NCBI RefSeq assembly: GCF_025961205.1
Contig: NZ_JAOQNH010000001.1
Coordinates: 830,001 to 894,000 of the forward strand
Direction of reading: 5' to 3'
Source of the DNA: Azospirillum fermentarium
GTDB lineage: Bacteria > Pseudomonadota > Alphaproteobacteria > Azospirillales > Azospirillaceae
DNA length: 64,000 nucleotides
The stretch's first letter is position 1. Each line of letters begins with the position of its first letter. A program made the translations under genes and the position numbers. The notes beneath the pieces were generated by a model that did not search any database, was not told where the DNA came from, and saw nothing but the letters and a program-made list of their open reading frames with translations. This document shows positions 10,104 to 21,091 of this stretch, piece by piece.

Positions 10104-10907
10104 ATGCATCGACACCCCCCGATCAACCCCGGTGCCCCCGACGCCGTTGTCGTCCACGACCTGCACAAGAGCTTCGGCCCCCTGGAGGTGCTGAAGGGCG
10201 TGTCCCTGACCGCCAAGGAGGGCAGCGTGGTCACCCTGATCGGCTCGTCCGGGTCGGGGAAGAGCACGCTTTTGCGCTGCATCAACCTGCTGGAGGTGCC
10301 CGACCGCGGGCGCATCGTCATCGGCGGGGAGGAGATCGGGCTGAAGACCACCCGCGGCGGCCGCACCATCCCCGCCGACCAGCGGCAGGTGGAGCGCATC
10401 CGCACCCGTCTGGGCATGGTGTTCCAGAGCTTCAACCTGTGGACCCACATGACGATCCTGGAGAACGTCATCGAGGCGCCGGTCCACGTGCTGGGCGTGC
10501 CGCGGGCCGAGGCGGTGGACCGCGCCCGCAAGCTGCTGGACAAGGTGGGCATCCTGGCCAAGGCCGACGCCTATCCGGTGCAGCTTTCCGGCGGGCAGCA
10601 GCAGCGCGCCGCCATCGCGCGGGCCCTGGCCATGCAGCCCAAGGTGATGCTGTTCGACGAGCCCACCTCCGCTCTCGACCCCGAACTGGTGGGGGAGGTG
10701 CTGCTGGTCATCCGCCAACTGGCGGACGAGGGCAACACCATGGTCATGGTCACCCACGAGATGGGCTTCGCGCGCGAGGTGTCCACCGAGGTGGTCTTCC
10801 TCCACCAGGGCCGGGTGGAGGAGCAGGGGCCGCCCGACCGCGTGCTGGTCACCCCCGAATCCGACCGGGTGCGGCAATTCCTCTCCCGCCATTTGAGCGG
10901 CGGGTGA
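10104..10907 (+). CDS. Polar amino-acid ABC transporter, ATP-binding subunit
   Basis: ATPase of a HisP/GlnQ-type importer. It has Walker A (GSSGSGKSTLLRC), the Q-loop VFQSFNLWTHMT, signature LSGGQQQRAAIARAL and Walker B VMLFDEPTSALDPE, all intact in 267 residues. ATG 10104 is chosen; a GTG at 10077 would add nine Pro/His-rich residues. It is the first gene of a four-gene set: ATPase, binding protein, two permeases. The 173 bp between it and the binding-protein gene may contain a separate promoter. The exact amino acid is not determined, but the family suggests Lys/Arg/ornithine/His-type substrates. Confidence 0.92.
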   Translation: MHRHPPINPGAPDAVVVHDLHKSFGPLEVLKGVSLTAKEGSVVTLIGSSGSGKSTLLRCINLLEVPDRGRIVIGGEEIGLKTTRGGRTIPADQRQVERIRTRLGMVFQSFNLWTHMTILENVIEAPVHVLGVPRAEAVDRARKLLDKVGILAKADAYPVQLSGGQQQRAAIARALAMQPKVMLFDEPTSALDPELVGEVLLVIRQLADEGNTMVMVTHEMGFAREVSTEVVFLHQGRVEEQGPPDRVLVTPESDRVRQFLSRHLSGG

Positions 10908-11080
10908 GGCCCGGGCGGTGGATTTCGCTTGACCGGCTGACCCAATGGGCAATGCTGGAGGGCCGGATTCTCCGGTTCGGTAACAAATAAAACAAACGGA
11001 ACAACCGGCGCATTCCAAGCGCCGGGCGGAAGAGCGAATCAACGGCCTGAAAACGGGCTCATGCAAGGAGGGTGGTTCTC

Positions 11081-11935
11081 GTGAAAAAGACGTTTGCGTC
11101 CCTGATGATCGGTCTGGGCCTGACGGCCCTGTCCCTGGGGCTGGCTGCCGGCGGTGCCGAGGCCAAGGAATGGAAGAAGGTCCGCATCGCGACCGAGGGC
11201 GCCTATGCCCCGTGGAACGCCACCGACGCGTCGGGCAAGCTGATCGGCTTCGAAGTGGATCTGGCCGCCGACCTCTGCCGCCGCATGAAGGTGGAGTGCG
11301 AGGTGGTGGGCCAGGACTGGGACGGCATGATCCCCGCCCTCCAGCAGGGCAAGTACGACGCCATCATGGCCGCCATGTCCATCAACGAGGAGCGGCTGAA
11401 GGTCATCGACTTCGGCGGCCCCTACGCCAACGAGCCGACCGCCTTCGCCGCGCCGAAGTCCTCGCCGCTGGTGAAGTTCGACGCCAAGACCGAACGCGTC
11501 GATCTGGCCAAGGAATCCGCCGAGGGCAAGGCGGCGCTGGACGCGCTGGCCAAGGCGCTGGACGGCAAGACCGTGGGCGCCCAGACCTCCACCCTCCAGG
11601 CGTCGTTCGTCGAGCGCTACCTGAAGAAGTCCAGCCTGCGCACCTATGACAAGCTGGACAGCGCCGGCGTCGATCTGTCGGCGGGCCGCCTGGACGCCAT
11701 CATCGGCGACCGGTCGGCGGCGGAGGCGGTGGTGAAGACCGACGCCGCCAACATCGTCATGTTCGGCCCCAACTTCGTCAACGGCGTGCTGGGCCAGGGC
11801 ATGGGTGTGGGCCTGCGCAAGGCCGACGGCGACCTGAAGGCCCTGTTCAACAAGGCCATCGCCGAGGCGAACAAGGACGGCACCATCGCCAAGCTGTCCA
11901 CCCAGTGGTTCGGCTACGACATCTCCGTCAAGTGA
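11081..11935 (+). CDS. Periplasmic amino-acid-binding protein (HisJ/ArgT type)
   Basis: Solute-binding protein of 284 residues for the ABC importer encoded around it. A Sec signal peptide (MKKTFASLMIGLGL...) ends at an AEA-type cleavage site near residue 28. The mature part opens with VRIATEGAYAPWN and continues GFEVDLAADLC, the ligand-pocket segments of the family-3 binding proteins. GTG 11081 is chosen because a strong AAGGAGG lies at 11065-11071. It is followed by a terminator-like hairpin before the permease genes, which would allow the binding protein to be made in excess. Confidence 0.93.
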   Translation: MKKTFASLMIGLGLTALSLGLAAGGAEAKEWKKVRIATEGAYAPWNATDASGKLIGFEVDLAADLCRRMKVECEVVGQDWDGMIPALQQGKYDAIMAAMSINEERLKVIDFGGPYANEPTAFAAPKSSPLVKFDAKTERVDLAKESAEGKAALDALAKALDGKTVGAQTSTLQASFVERYLKKSSLRTYDKLDSAGVDLSAGRLDAIIGDRSAAEAVVKTDAANIVMFGPNFVNGVLGQGMGVGLRKADGDLKALFNKAIAEANKDGTIAKLSTQWFGYDISVK

Positions 11936-11958
11936 TGACGGGGAGCCGGTATCCGGTG

Positions 11959-11988
11959 CGGGGGCCTTTCGGCCCCCGTCTTCTTTCC
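11959..11988 (+). terminator. Intra-operon hairpin after the binding-protein gene
   Basis: A perfect 8-bp GC stem (11959-11966 with 11971-11978) with a TTTC loop, then a T-rich stretch TCTTCTTT. It lies 23 bp after the binding-protein stop and 25 bp before the first permease start. It probably causes partial termination rather than a full stop, because the permeases have no evident promoter of their own. Confidence 0.65.
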
Positions 11989-12013
11989 AGCCGTTTGACG
12001 GGAGCCCCGCGCG

Positions 12014-12718
12014 ATGCTTGAGGTGCTGTCCTTCGGGCCGCAGGGGTGGGGCTGGCAGCTTCTGTCCGGGACGCTGATGACCCTGGCGGTGGCGGTGTCG
12101 GCCTTCGGCGCCGGTGTGGTGTTCGGCTCGGCGGGGGCCGCGGCCAAGCTGTCGGGCAGCCTGCCCCTGCGTCTGGCGGCGGAGGTCTACACCACCGTCA
12201 TCCGCGGCATTCCCGAACTGCTGGTGATCTACCTGCTGTTCTTCGGCGGGAACGAGGCGGTGACCGCGGTCGCCCGCCTGTTCGGTCACGACGGGCGGGT
12301 GGACCTGAACGCCTTCACCGTCGGCGTGCTGGCGGTGGGGCTGATTTCCGGCGCCTATTCGACCGAGGTGATCCGCGGTGCCGTCCGTTCGGTCCCGCCG
12401 GGCCAGATCGAGGCGGCGCGGGCCTGCGGCATGGGCCGGTTCCTGACGCTGCGGCGCATCCTGGTGCCGCAGACCCTGCGCTACGCCCTGCCGGGGCTGG
12501 GCAACGTGTGGCAGTTGACGCTGAAGGACACCTCGCTGGTGTCGGTGACGGCGCTGGCGGAGATCATGCGCATCGCCCACACCGGGGCCGGGTCCACGCG
12601 GCAGTATTTCGTGTTCTACACCGCCGCGGCCCTGCTCTATCTGCTGCTGACCACTCTGTCCACGGCGGTGTTCGAGCGGGCGGAGCGGCGCGCCATGCGC
12701 GGTGCGGTGCGGGCGTAA
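12014..12718 (+). CDS. Polar amino-acid ABC transporter permease (HisQ type)
   Basis: Inner-membrane permease of 234 residues with about five membrane segments. The conserved cytoplasmic EAA loop is visible as EAARACGMGRFLTLRRILVP, which docks with the ATPase. A GGGAG ribosome-binding site precedes ATG 12014. It stands 12 bp before the second permease, consistent with the HisQ/HisM heteromeric channel. It belongs to the same importer as the genes at 10104 and 11081. Confidence 0.92.
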   Translation: MLEVLSFGPQGWGWQLLSGTLMTLAVAVSAFGAGVVFGSAGAAAKLSGSLPLRLAAEVYTTVIRGIPELLVIYLLFFGGNEAVTAVARLFGHDGRVDLNAFTVGVLAVGLISGAYSTEVIRGAVRSVPPGQIEAARACGMGRFLTLRRILVPQTLRYALPGLGNVWQLTLKDTSLVSVTALAEIMRIAHTGAGSTRQYFVFYTAAALLYLLLTTLSTAVFERAERRAMRGAVRA

Positions 12719-12730
12719 GGGGGGCCGCCG

Positions 12731-13423
12731 ATGAATTGGGATGTCATGATATCGTCGGTGCCGACCCTGCTGTCGGGGGTGCCGCTGACGGTGCAGCTGG
12801 TGGGGCTGGGGGAAATCCTCGGCCTGGCCATCGCCTGCCTCGCCACCTGGGGCCGGCTGTCGGGCAATCTGGCGGCGGCGGGGGTGTCGCGCCTTTACGT
12901 CTTCGTCTTCCGCGGCACGCCGCTGCTGGTGCAGATCTACCTGATCTATTACGGGCTGGGGCAGTTCCCGGCGGTGCGGGAAAGCTTTCTGTGGCCCTTG
13001 CTGCGCGAACCCTACTGGTGCGCCATCCTGGCGCTGGCGCTGAACACCGGGGCCTACACCAGCGAGATCCTGCGCGGCGCCATCCAGTCGATCCCCCAGG
13101 GGCAGGTGGAGGCGGCGCGGGCCTGCGGCATGGGGCGGCTGCTGATGTTCCGCCGGATCATCGTGCCCATTGCCATCCGCCAGGCGCTGCCGGCCTATGG
13201 CAACGAGATCATCCTGATGGTCAAGGCCAGCTCGCTGGCCAGCATCATCACGCTGCTGGAGATCACCGGGCTGGCCCGGCGGCTGATCCCGCAGACCTAC
13301 GCCGTTTTCGAAATCTTCATTGTTGCGGGTCTTATCTATCTCGGCTTGAACTTCGCCATCGCCCAGGCGGTGCGCTGGGCCGAATGGCGGCTGACCCCGC
13401 ATCTGCGGGCGCGGGCTTCGTAA
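12731..13423 (+). CDS. Polar amino-acid ABC transporter permease (HisM type)
   Basis: Second permease, 230 residues, with five predicted membrane segments and its own EAA loop (EAARACGMGRLLMFRRIIVP), nearly the same as that of the first permease. FRGTPLLVQIYLIYYGLGQ near residue 58 is the family-typical second-helix region. A GGGGGG ribosome-binding run lies about 6 nt before ATG 12731. It is the last gene of the importer; a histidine kinase begins 33 bp later and may be co-transcribed. Confidence 0.92.
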   Translation: MNWDVMISSVPTLLSGVPLTVQLVGLGEILGLAIACLATWGRLSGNLAAAGVSRLYVFVFRGTPLLVQIYLIYYGLGQFPAVRESFLWPLLREPYWCAILALALNTGAYTSEILRGAIQSIPQGQVEAARACGMGRLLMFRRIIVPIAIRQALPAYGNEIILMVKASSLASIITLLEITGLARRLIPQTYAVFEIFIVAGLIYLGLNFAIAQAVRWAEWRLTPHLRARAS

Positions 13424-13456
13424 GGCCGGCGGTTTTTCTCGGGACGGCGGTATTTC

Positions 13457-14356
13457 ATGGAACAGACGGCGCTTGCGGTGCTGGTGGGGGCGGGGGGGGC
13501 CGCCGCCGGGGCCGCCCTGACCGCCGCGGCGCTGGCCCACGGCTGGCGCCGCCAGCGCGATGCGGCACGGGCCGAACGGGACCGGCTGGCCGGGCAGGTG
13601 GAGCATCTGACCGCCGCGCTTGCCACCGCCCAGGCCGCCGCCGACAGCGACCGCCAGTCCAAGGCGCAGTTCATCGCCACCATGAGCCATGAACTGCGCA
13701 CCCCGCTCAACGCCATCATCGGCTTTTCCGAAATCATCGAGGCCGAGGTGATGGGGCCGGTGGGCGAACGGCTCTACGTCAGCTATGCCGGCGACATCCG
13801 CGAAAGCGCGGTCCACCTTCTGGAACTCATCAACACGATCCTGGACGTCGCCAACGCCGACGGCGGCGGCGGGCACATGGCCGAACGCCCGGTGTCGCCC
13901 ACCGATCTGGTCAACGCCAGCCTGCGGCTGATGCGCGACCGGGCCGGGCGCAGCCGGGTGACCCTGGCCGCCGACATGGACGACGCGACGCCCGCGGTGA
14001 TGGCCGACGAGGGGATGGTGATGCGCATGCTGGACAATGTGCTGTCCAACGCCGTGAAATTCACCCCCGCGGGCGGCACCGTCACCGTGTCGGTGGCCGA
14101 GGACGCGGCCGGCGGGCTGGCGTTCCGCGTCACCGACACCGGCATCGGCATGGCGGAAGAGGCGCTGGAGCGCATCTTCGACCCCTTCTTCCAGGTGGAC
14201 GGCCGGCTGAACCGCCATTACGAAGGGGCCGGGCTGGGGCTGGCGCTGACCCGCGCGCTGCTGCTGCGCCACGGCGGCACCATCGCGCTGGACAGCGCGC
14301 CGGGGCGGGGCACCACCGTCAGCCTGCGGTTCCCGCCCGAACGGGTGCTGCGGTAA
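13457..14356 (+). CDS. Sensor histidine kinase
   Basis: A 299-residue kinase with one N-terminal membrane segment (about 5-28), a short coiled-coil (about 35-65) and then the kinase core. The H-box TMSHELRTPLNAI has His78. The ATPase domain shows N-box NVLSNAVKF, G1 DTGIGM and G2 GAGLGL. No sensor domain is recognisable, so it may act with a partner or sense through the membrane segment. It follows the amino-acid permease by 33 bp and precedes a hybrid kinase. The core is related to the truncated kinase at the window start. Confidence 0.9.
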   Translation: MEQTALAVLVGAGGAAAGAALTAAALAHGWRRQRDAARAERDRLAGQVEHLTAALATAQAAADSDRQSKAQFIATMSHELRTPLNAIIGFSEIIEAEVMGPVGERLYVSYAGDIRESAVHLLELINTILDVANADGGGGHMAERPVSPTDLVNASLRLMRDRAGRSRVTLAADMDDATPAVMADEGMVMRMLDNVLSNAVKFTPAGGTVTVSVAEDAAGGLAFRVTDTGIGMAEEALERIFDPFFQVDGRLNRHYEGAGLGLALTRALLLRHGGTIALDSAPGRGTTVSLRFPPERVLR

Positions 14357-14423
14357 CCCGCGGCGGTTTTTCGCCGATTTGTGCTGGGGTGTTGGTGACG
14401 CATGGGGTATCGTCTGCTGCATA

Positions 14424-14452
14424 CCCTTTTGTTCCGGCCCCTTTTGTTCCGG
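14424..14452. repeat. 15-bp tandem duplication before the hybrid kinase
   Basis: CCCTTTTGTTCCGG occurs at 14424-14437 and again at 14439-14452, one base apart. It lies in the presumed leader of the hybrid kinase gene, or in its coding start if ATG 14402 is used. It may be a slippage product. Confidence 0.7.
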
Positions 14453-14500
14453 CGGCCCGATCCCGGCGGTGTTCTCCATGCCCAGAAGCTTTCGTCCCGC

Positions 14501-17434
<2,934 letters not shown>

Positions 17435-17477
17435 GGGGGTCGGACGTTCGGTGTCCTCAGTGGACGCTCAAGTGTCC

Positions 17478-18503
17478 TCAGTGTTTGCCGTGTCCCCCGC
17501 CGGCCCCGCGCCCGCGGGCTCCCGCCTGGCCCTTTCCCATCCCTGGCGGGCCGGCTCCCGGCGGTCCGGCGGCGCCGGTTTTGCCGATGCCCGGAGCCGC
17601 GGCCAGACGGCCCGGTTTCAAGGCGCCGGCACGGTCCACCGTTCCCTCGACGACGACGCGGCCCGGCAGATCCGCCGCGATGCCCAGCGCCGGGCCCGCG
17701 CCGGCCGGGTGGCCGGCGGCATCGACGTAGACCTCGACCGACAGGGCGTTCACCGTGGCGCCAAAGGGGTTCAGCGGGTCCGGTGCGGCCTCTGCCGCCA
17801 CGGCTCCGCCGGGGCCGAAGCGGCCTGCGGCGCGCACCGGCTGGCCAGCCTCCGGCGCGGTCAGGCCCGGTGCGAGGCGTGCGCGGAAGCCCGGCAGGGT
17901 GAGTTCGCCCGGCGCGCCGGCCACCGCGGTGCCGCGCAGCAGCCAGCCGCGCGCCGGATCCCACGGCTCGACCAGTCCGGCGGCGATGCCGCCGTCCGGC
18001 CGCCGCAGGCCCGACACCGCCACCCAGGCCCCCGGCTGGGGGAGGGCCGCCATCACGGCGCCGGTCAGATCGACCCGTTGGCCGAGCACGGTCAGCCCGC
18101 CGCTCTCCACCGCCTCGACCGGGCCGGCGGCCGCATAGCGCACCGCGACAGCACGGGCCGTGGCATCGGCGCCGTCCGCCGCCGCCCCGGCATCGACCGC
18201 CACCACGTGGCCGACGCGCACGGCGCCGATTCCGGCTGGGTGGCCCTCGACCTGCACCGCTGCGGACGGCGGCAGCGCCACCCGGTGACCGTTGACCCAG
18301 ATACTGCCGAAGGCGGTGACCGTGCCGACAATGCCGGTGCCGCCGATGCCACGGTCGGCGATGGTGCCGGTGCCGCCGATACCGCGCTCAGCGATGGAGC
18401 CGGTGCCGCCGATGCCACGGTCGCCGGAACGCACCGGCGCGTCGGTGCCGCACCCCGCCAGCAGCGCGGTGGTCAGCAATGCGGAAAGCAGCCGGCGGTT
18501 CAC
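17478..18503 (-). CDS. DUF5666-type lipoprotein with an 11-residue GIGGTG repeat
   Basis: A 341-residue lipoprotein: the signal sequence ends in the lipobox LLAGC (Cys18). Directly after it come three copies of an 11-residue unit (D/E-R-G-I-G-G-T-G-x-I-x), encoded by a 33-bp repeat at 18334, 18367 and 18400. The remainder is a series of small beta-rich units of the DUF5666 kind (for example VGTVTAFGSIWVNG, VEAVESGGLTVLGQ), then a Gly/Pro/Lys-rich tail with GHGKH at the end. Its function is unknown. Its start overlaps the DUF6502 gene by 4 bp (ATGA). It converges with the hybrid kinase. Confidence 0.75.
   Translation of the reverse strand: MNRRLLSALLTTALLAGCGTDAPVRSGDRGIGGTGSIAERGIGGTGTIADRGIGGTGIVGTVTAFGSIWVNGHRVALPPSAAVQVEGHPAGIGAVRVGHVVAVDAGAAADGADATARAVAVRYAAAGPVEAVESGGLTVLGQRVDLTGAVMAALPQPGAWVAVSGLRRPDGGIAAGLVEPWDPARGWLLRGTAVAGAPGELTLPGFRARLAPGLTAPEAGQPVRAAGRFGPGGAVAAEAAPDPLNPFGATVNALSVEVYVDAAGHPAGAGPALGIAADLPGRVVVEGTVDRAGALKPGRLAAAPGIGKTGAAGPPGAGPPGMGKGQAGARGRGAGGGHGKH
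18334..18427 (-). repeat. Three 33-bp repeats encoding D/E-R-G-I-G-G-T-G units
   Basis: Units begin at 18334, 18367 and 18400 with a constant 33-bp period and only a few base changes. They encode the glycine-rich tether directly after the lipidated Cys of the DUF5666 lipoprotein. Copy number could vary between strains. Confidence 0.85.
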
Positions 18504-19357
18504 CGGCCCTCGTCGGCGGTTGGCCCATCGGGCGCGTCATAGCCGTAGAGGCCAAGGGTGAAGCGGTGTTTCGGTTCGACCGACACGGCGTCGCGGCCGC
18601 TCAGCTCGGCCGCCAAACGGTTGAGACGGACCAGCATCTCCATGCTCTGGCGCTCCGCCTCGGCCCGCAGCGCCGCGACCGAAGCCGCCGTCAAGCCGTC
18701 GTGAAACATGGCGCGCTCCAGGAAGGGCGGGGTTCCGCCCATCAGATTGTGTCCAGCCGCCGCCGCGTGGTCGGCAAGGTTCCGGCCATAATAATAGGCC
18801 AGCCGGTCCGGGTCGCCATGGGGCAGATGCGCCCGCGCCGACAGATCGAGCCGCCCGTCCTCACGCTCGCGCACCAGACCGGAGCGCAACAGTTCGTCCA
18901 GCAGGGCGCGGGGGCGGATATCCTTGCTGATGCCGGCGGCCAGCGATTCGAAGGACGGCTCCGCCCCGGCCCGCGGCAGCGGCAGCGGCTCGCCGTCGGC
19001 GCCGTGGAACGCCGGATCGCCCAGCCAGCGCGCCAGCACCTGCGCCGGCAGCGAGGGCGGTGCCGCCGCGGCCTCCCGCGCCGGTTCGGGCAGGCCGCGC
19101 AGGCTGCGCACGTCCTTGCGGTGGACGCCGGTCAGCAGCGACACGCGGCTGTCGGTCATGGGCCGGTCCGGCAGCGCGAAGGCGGCCTCCGCCACCTCCA
19201 CGTACACCCCCTTGAGCAGGGCCGACAGCGTGGGAAAGGTGATCCCGAAGTGGATCAGCACCTGCGCCACCGGCCTCAGAACGCGCTTCACCGCCACCAC
19301 CACCGCAGGCGGCGGGCCGGGCGTATCGTCGGGTGAAGGGGGGGCGTCGGGGACCAT
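18500..19357 (-). CDS. DUF6502 family protein
   Basis: A soluble protein of 285 residues. The N-terminal third (about 25-75, LIHFGITFPTLSALLKGVYVEVA then a MTDSRVSLLTGVHRKDV segment) looks like a helix-turn-helix region of the DUF6502 family, so DNA binding is possible. The middle and C-terminal parts are helical (ILDELLRSGLV-like wing; RNLADHAAAAGHNL). From memory, DUF6502 genes often sit next to DUF5666 genes, as here with a 4-bp overlap. ATG 19357 is chosen over 19402. It is divergent from the multicopper oxidase, sharing a 178-bp region with three dyads. Function not established. Confidence 0.75.
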   Translation of the reverse strand: MVPDAPPSPDDTPGPPPAVVVAVKRVLRPVAQVLIHFGITFPTLSALLKGVYVEVAEAAFALPDRPMTDSRVSLLTGVHRKDVRSLRGLPEPAREAAAAPPSLPAQVLARWLGDPAFHGADGEPLPLPRAGAEPSFESLAAGISKDIRPRALLDELLRSGLVREREDGRLDLSARAHLPHGDPDRLAYYYGRNLADHAAAAGHNLMGGTPPFLERAMFHDGLTAASVAALRAEAERQSMEMLVRLNRLAAELSGRDAVSVEPKHRFTLGLYGYDAPDGPTADEGR

Positions 19358-19382
19358 GGGCCGGGAGGGTGCCGGTTCGGTG

Positions 19383-19401
19383 TGTGGGAAGACTGCCCAC
19401 A
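19383..19401. promoter_or_regulatory. Dyad TGTGGG-N7-CCCACA
   Basis: An exact 6-bp inverted repeat with a 7-bp spacer in the shared DUF6502 / multicopper oxidase promoter region. Its half-sites resemble those of the two dyads downstream (19445 and 19480), so it may be a third operator for the same regulator. Confidence 0.5.
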
Positions 19402-19444
19402 AAATAACGCATCGGTGGCGTCAGGGAAGCGAAATCTTCTTGAC

Positions 19445-19461
19445 GTGGGAAATTATCACAC
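19445..19461. promoter_or_regulatory. Candidate operator GTGGGAAATTATCACAC
   Basis: An imperfect dyad with GTG and CAC ends and an AT core. It resembles sequences at 19480, 20672 and 21108, all near the multicopper oxidase and XRE genes. It lies about 75-90 bp before the oxidase start. Confidence 0.55.
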
Positions 19462-19479
19462 GCACCCTGACCTCGTGAC

Positions 19480-19497
19480 GTGTGAAATATTCCCACA
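19480..19497. promoter_or_regulatory. Candidate operator GTGTGAAATATTCCCACA
   Basis: A dyad (TGTGAAATATTCCCACA reads closely the same on both strands) 39 bp before the multicopper oxidase start. It matches the 19445 element in inverted sense, spaced 35 bp from it. A position this close to the start would fit repression of the oxidase gene. Confidence 0.55.
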
Positions 19498-19535
19498 TTC
19501 TGGCCCCTCTCTTCACCGCAACCGGAGATTTTCCC

Positions 19536-20636
19536 ATGACCATGCCCATTCCCCGTCCGGTCAGCCGGCGCGGCTTCCTCGGCCTTGGCGCCCTGCTGGC
19601 CGGGGCCGCTGCCCCCGCCATGGCGCAGACGATGCCGCACCATGCGTCACACCATTCTCAAACCCATGGGTCACCCCTCTCCGAGCGCCCCGCCGGTGTG
19701 CATGGCGGCGTCCTGCCGGCGGGCACGGTGAACCACGCCCGCAACGGTTTCGACCCGTACGCCATGCTGACCGATTGGGATACCGGAACGCTGACCCGCG
19801 ATGCGCAGGGCCGCACGGTGCGCGCATTCACCATCGTGGCCGAGGAGAAGGACATCGAGATCGCCCCCGGAATCCTGTATCCGGCCTGGACCTACAATGG
19901 CCGCGTTCCCGGCCCGGCCCTGCGGGTGGTGGAGGGGGAACGGGTGCGGGTGACGTTCATCAACCACACCTCCATGCCGCACACCATGCACTTCCACGGC
20001 ATTCACGCCGCGCGCGTCGATGGCCTGACGGGTGCCGGGGAGCCTGAGCCGGGCGAGCGTTTCGTCTATGAGTTCGACGCCTTTCCGTTCGGCTGCCACC
20101 TCTACCACTGCCACACGGCGCCGCTGTCGCCGCACATCCAGCGCGGTCTGTACGGCATGTTCGTCATCGACCCCGACCCGGCCCGCCACGGGGAACTGGC
20201 GGATGCGGCCCGCTCCCGCCTGCTCGGCACGGCGGAGAACGCCCGCTGGCAGGAGCTGATGATGGTGATGGCCAGCTTCGATTTGAACGGTGACGAAAAG
20301 AACGAGGTGTATTCGGTCAACACCGTCGCCAACATTTACGCCGACCGGCCAATCCTTCTGGACCGCACCCGCCCGGTACGGATCTACCTGCTGAACATGA
20401 CGGAGTTCGACCCGATCAATTCCTTCCACGTCCACGCGAATTTCTTCGACTACTACGATCACGGCACGACGCTGACGCCGACGCTGCGGACCGTGGACAC
20501 GGTGATGCAGTGTCAGGGCCAGCGCGGCCTTCTGGAGATCGATTTCTCACGCCAGGAGCCGGGCAGCTTCATGTTCCACGCCCATCAGGCGGAATTCAGC
20601 GACAAGGGCTGGATGGGGCATTTCGAGGTCGCGTGA
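19536..20636 (+). CDS. Small multicopper oxidase with Tat signal
   Basis: A 366-residue cupredoxin-fold oxidase, shorter than typical three-domain laccases. The Tat signal reads SRRGFLGLGALLAG (about 10-23), cleaved near AMAQ. Copper ligands: MPHTMHFHG (148-155), HLYHCHTAPLSPH (188-200), SFHVHANFF (296-304) and FMFHAHQAEFSDKGWMG (345-361), so both type 1 and trinuclear ligands appear present. A His-rich stretch (35-44) follows the signal. It should act in the periplasm, perhaps in copper or metal detoxification. ATG 19536 has an upstream CCGGAGA. The upstream region has three dyads and the next gene is an XRE regulator in convergent orientation. Confidence 0.88.
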   Translation: MTMPIPRPVSRRGFLGLGALLAGAAAPAMAQTMPHHASHHSQTHGSPLSERPAGVHGGVLPAGTVNHARNGFDPYAMLTDWDTGTLTRDAQGRTVRAFTIVAEEKDIEIAPGILYPAWTYNGRVPGPALRVVEGERVRVTFINHTSMPHTMHFHGIHAARVDGLTGAGEPEPGERFVYEFDAFPFGCHLYHCHTAPLSPHIQRGLYGMFVIDPDPARHGELADAARSRLLGTAENARWQELMMVMASFDLNGDEKNEVYSVNTVANIYADRPILLDRTRPVRIYLLNMTEFDPINSFHVHANFFDYYDHGTTLTPTLRTVDTVMQCQGQRGLLEIDFSRQEPGSFMFHAHQAEFSDKGWMGHFEVA

Positions 20637-20662
20637 CCCCTTGTCTGCGTAAAGGACATTTT

Positions 20663-20708
20663 TTCACGCATGTGAAATTTATCCAGATCAAATTTCACGA
20701 TGTGTGAA
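20663..20708. promoter_or_regulatory. Large nested dyad between the oxidase and XRE genes
   Basis: GTGAAATTT (20672-20680) and AAATTTCAC (20690-20698) form a perfect 9-bp inverted repeat with a 9-bp spacer. An outer pair, TTCACGCA (20663-20670) and TGTGTGAA (20701-20708), extends it with one mismatch. No T-run follows on either strand, so it is a poor terminator. Its half-site GTGAAATTTATCC resembles the putative operators at 19445 and 21108. Confidence 0.6.
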
Positions 20709-20722
20709 CTTGATGCCGGGGA

Positions 20723-21037
20723 TCAGAGGGGGGCTTCCGGCTCGTCCGAGGGGGATGCCGCAAGATGTGCCAGGGTGTTCTGGGCCAGTTCAAACGGCAA
20801 AGCCGTCGGAATGCCACGGTAGATCCAATCCAGCGAGACGCCGAAGCGGTCGGCGAAGGGCAGGATTTGCAGCAGGTCTGGGAAACGCCGTCCATTTTCG
20901 TATTGGGACCACGCGCTTTCTCCGATGCCGGTGGCGCGGTGGATGTCACGGGCGCGCAAGCCCAAGGCAAGCCGCGTCGCCTTGAGGCGGCGGCCAATTT
21001 CTTCACGGGCGTGAGGGGGAGACGGCAGCGTGTTCAC
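20723..21037 (-). CDS. XRE-family helix-turn-helix regulator
   Basis: A 104-residue one-domain regulator. The Cro/C1 fold spans about 12-68: IGRRLKATRLALGLRARDIHR, then ATGIGESAWSQYENGRRFPD with the typical recognition helix, and VSLDWIYRG at the end of the domain. The C-terminal tail of about 30 residues is unlike a known ligand domain. It converges with the multicopper oxidase and has an inverted repeat (21092-21119) 55-82 bp before its start, suggesting self-regulation. Similar sequence near the oxidase makes that gene a candidate target. Confidence 0.85.
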   Translation of the reverse strand: MNTLPSPPHAREEIGRRLKATRLALGLRARDIHRATGIGESAWSQYENGRRFPDLLQILPFADRFGVSLDWIYRGIPTALPFELAQNTLAHLAASPSDEPEAPL

Positions 21038-21091
21038 AGGGGTGAGTGTGCCGCAGGGCCATAAGGGCTGTCAGTTAACGTGGTCCCAAAA

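Noticed and set aside
18334..18427. Regular 33-bp repeats as a CRISPR-like array
   Set aside because: The repeats are contiguous, without spacers, in frame with the lipoprotein and encode an 11-residue unit; no cas genes are present.
20663..20708. Large dyad as a terminator for the oxidase or XRE gene
   Set aside because: No T-run follows on either strand, and its half-sites match putative operators nearby; a regulatory role fits better.
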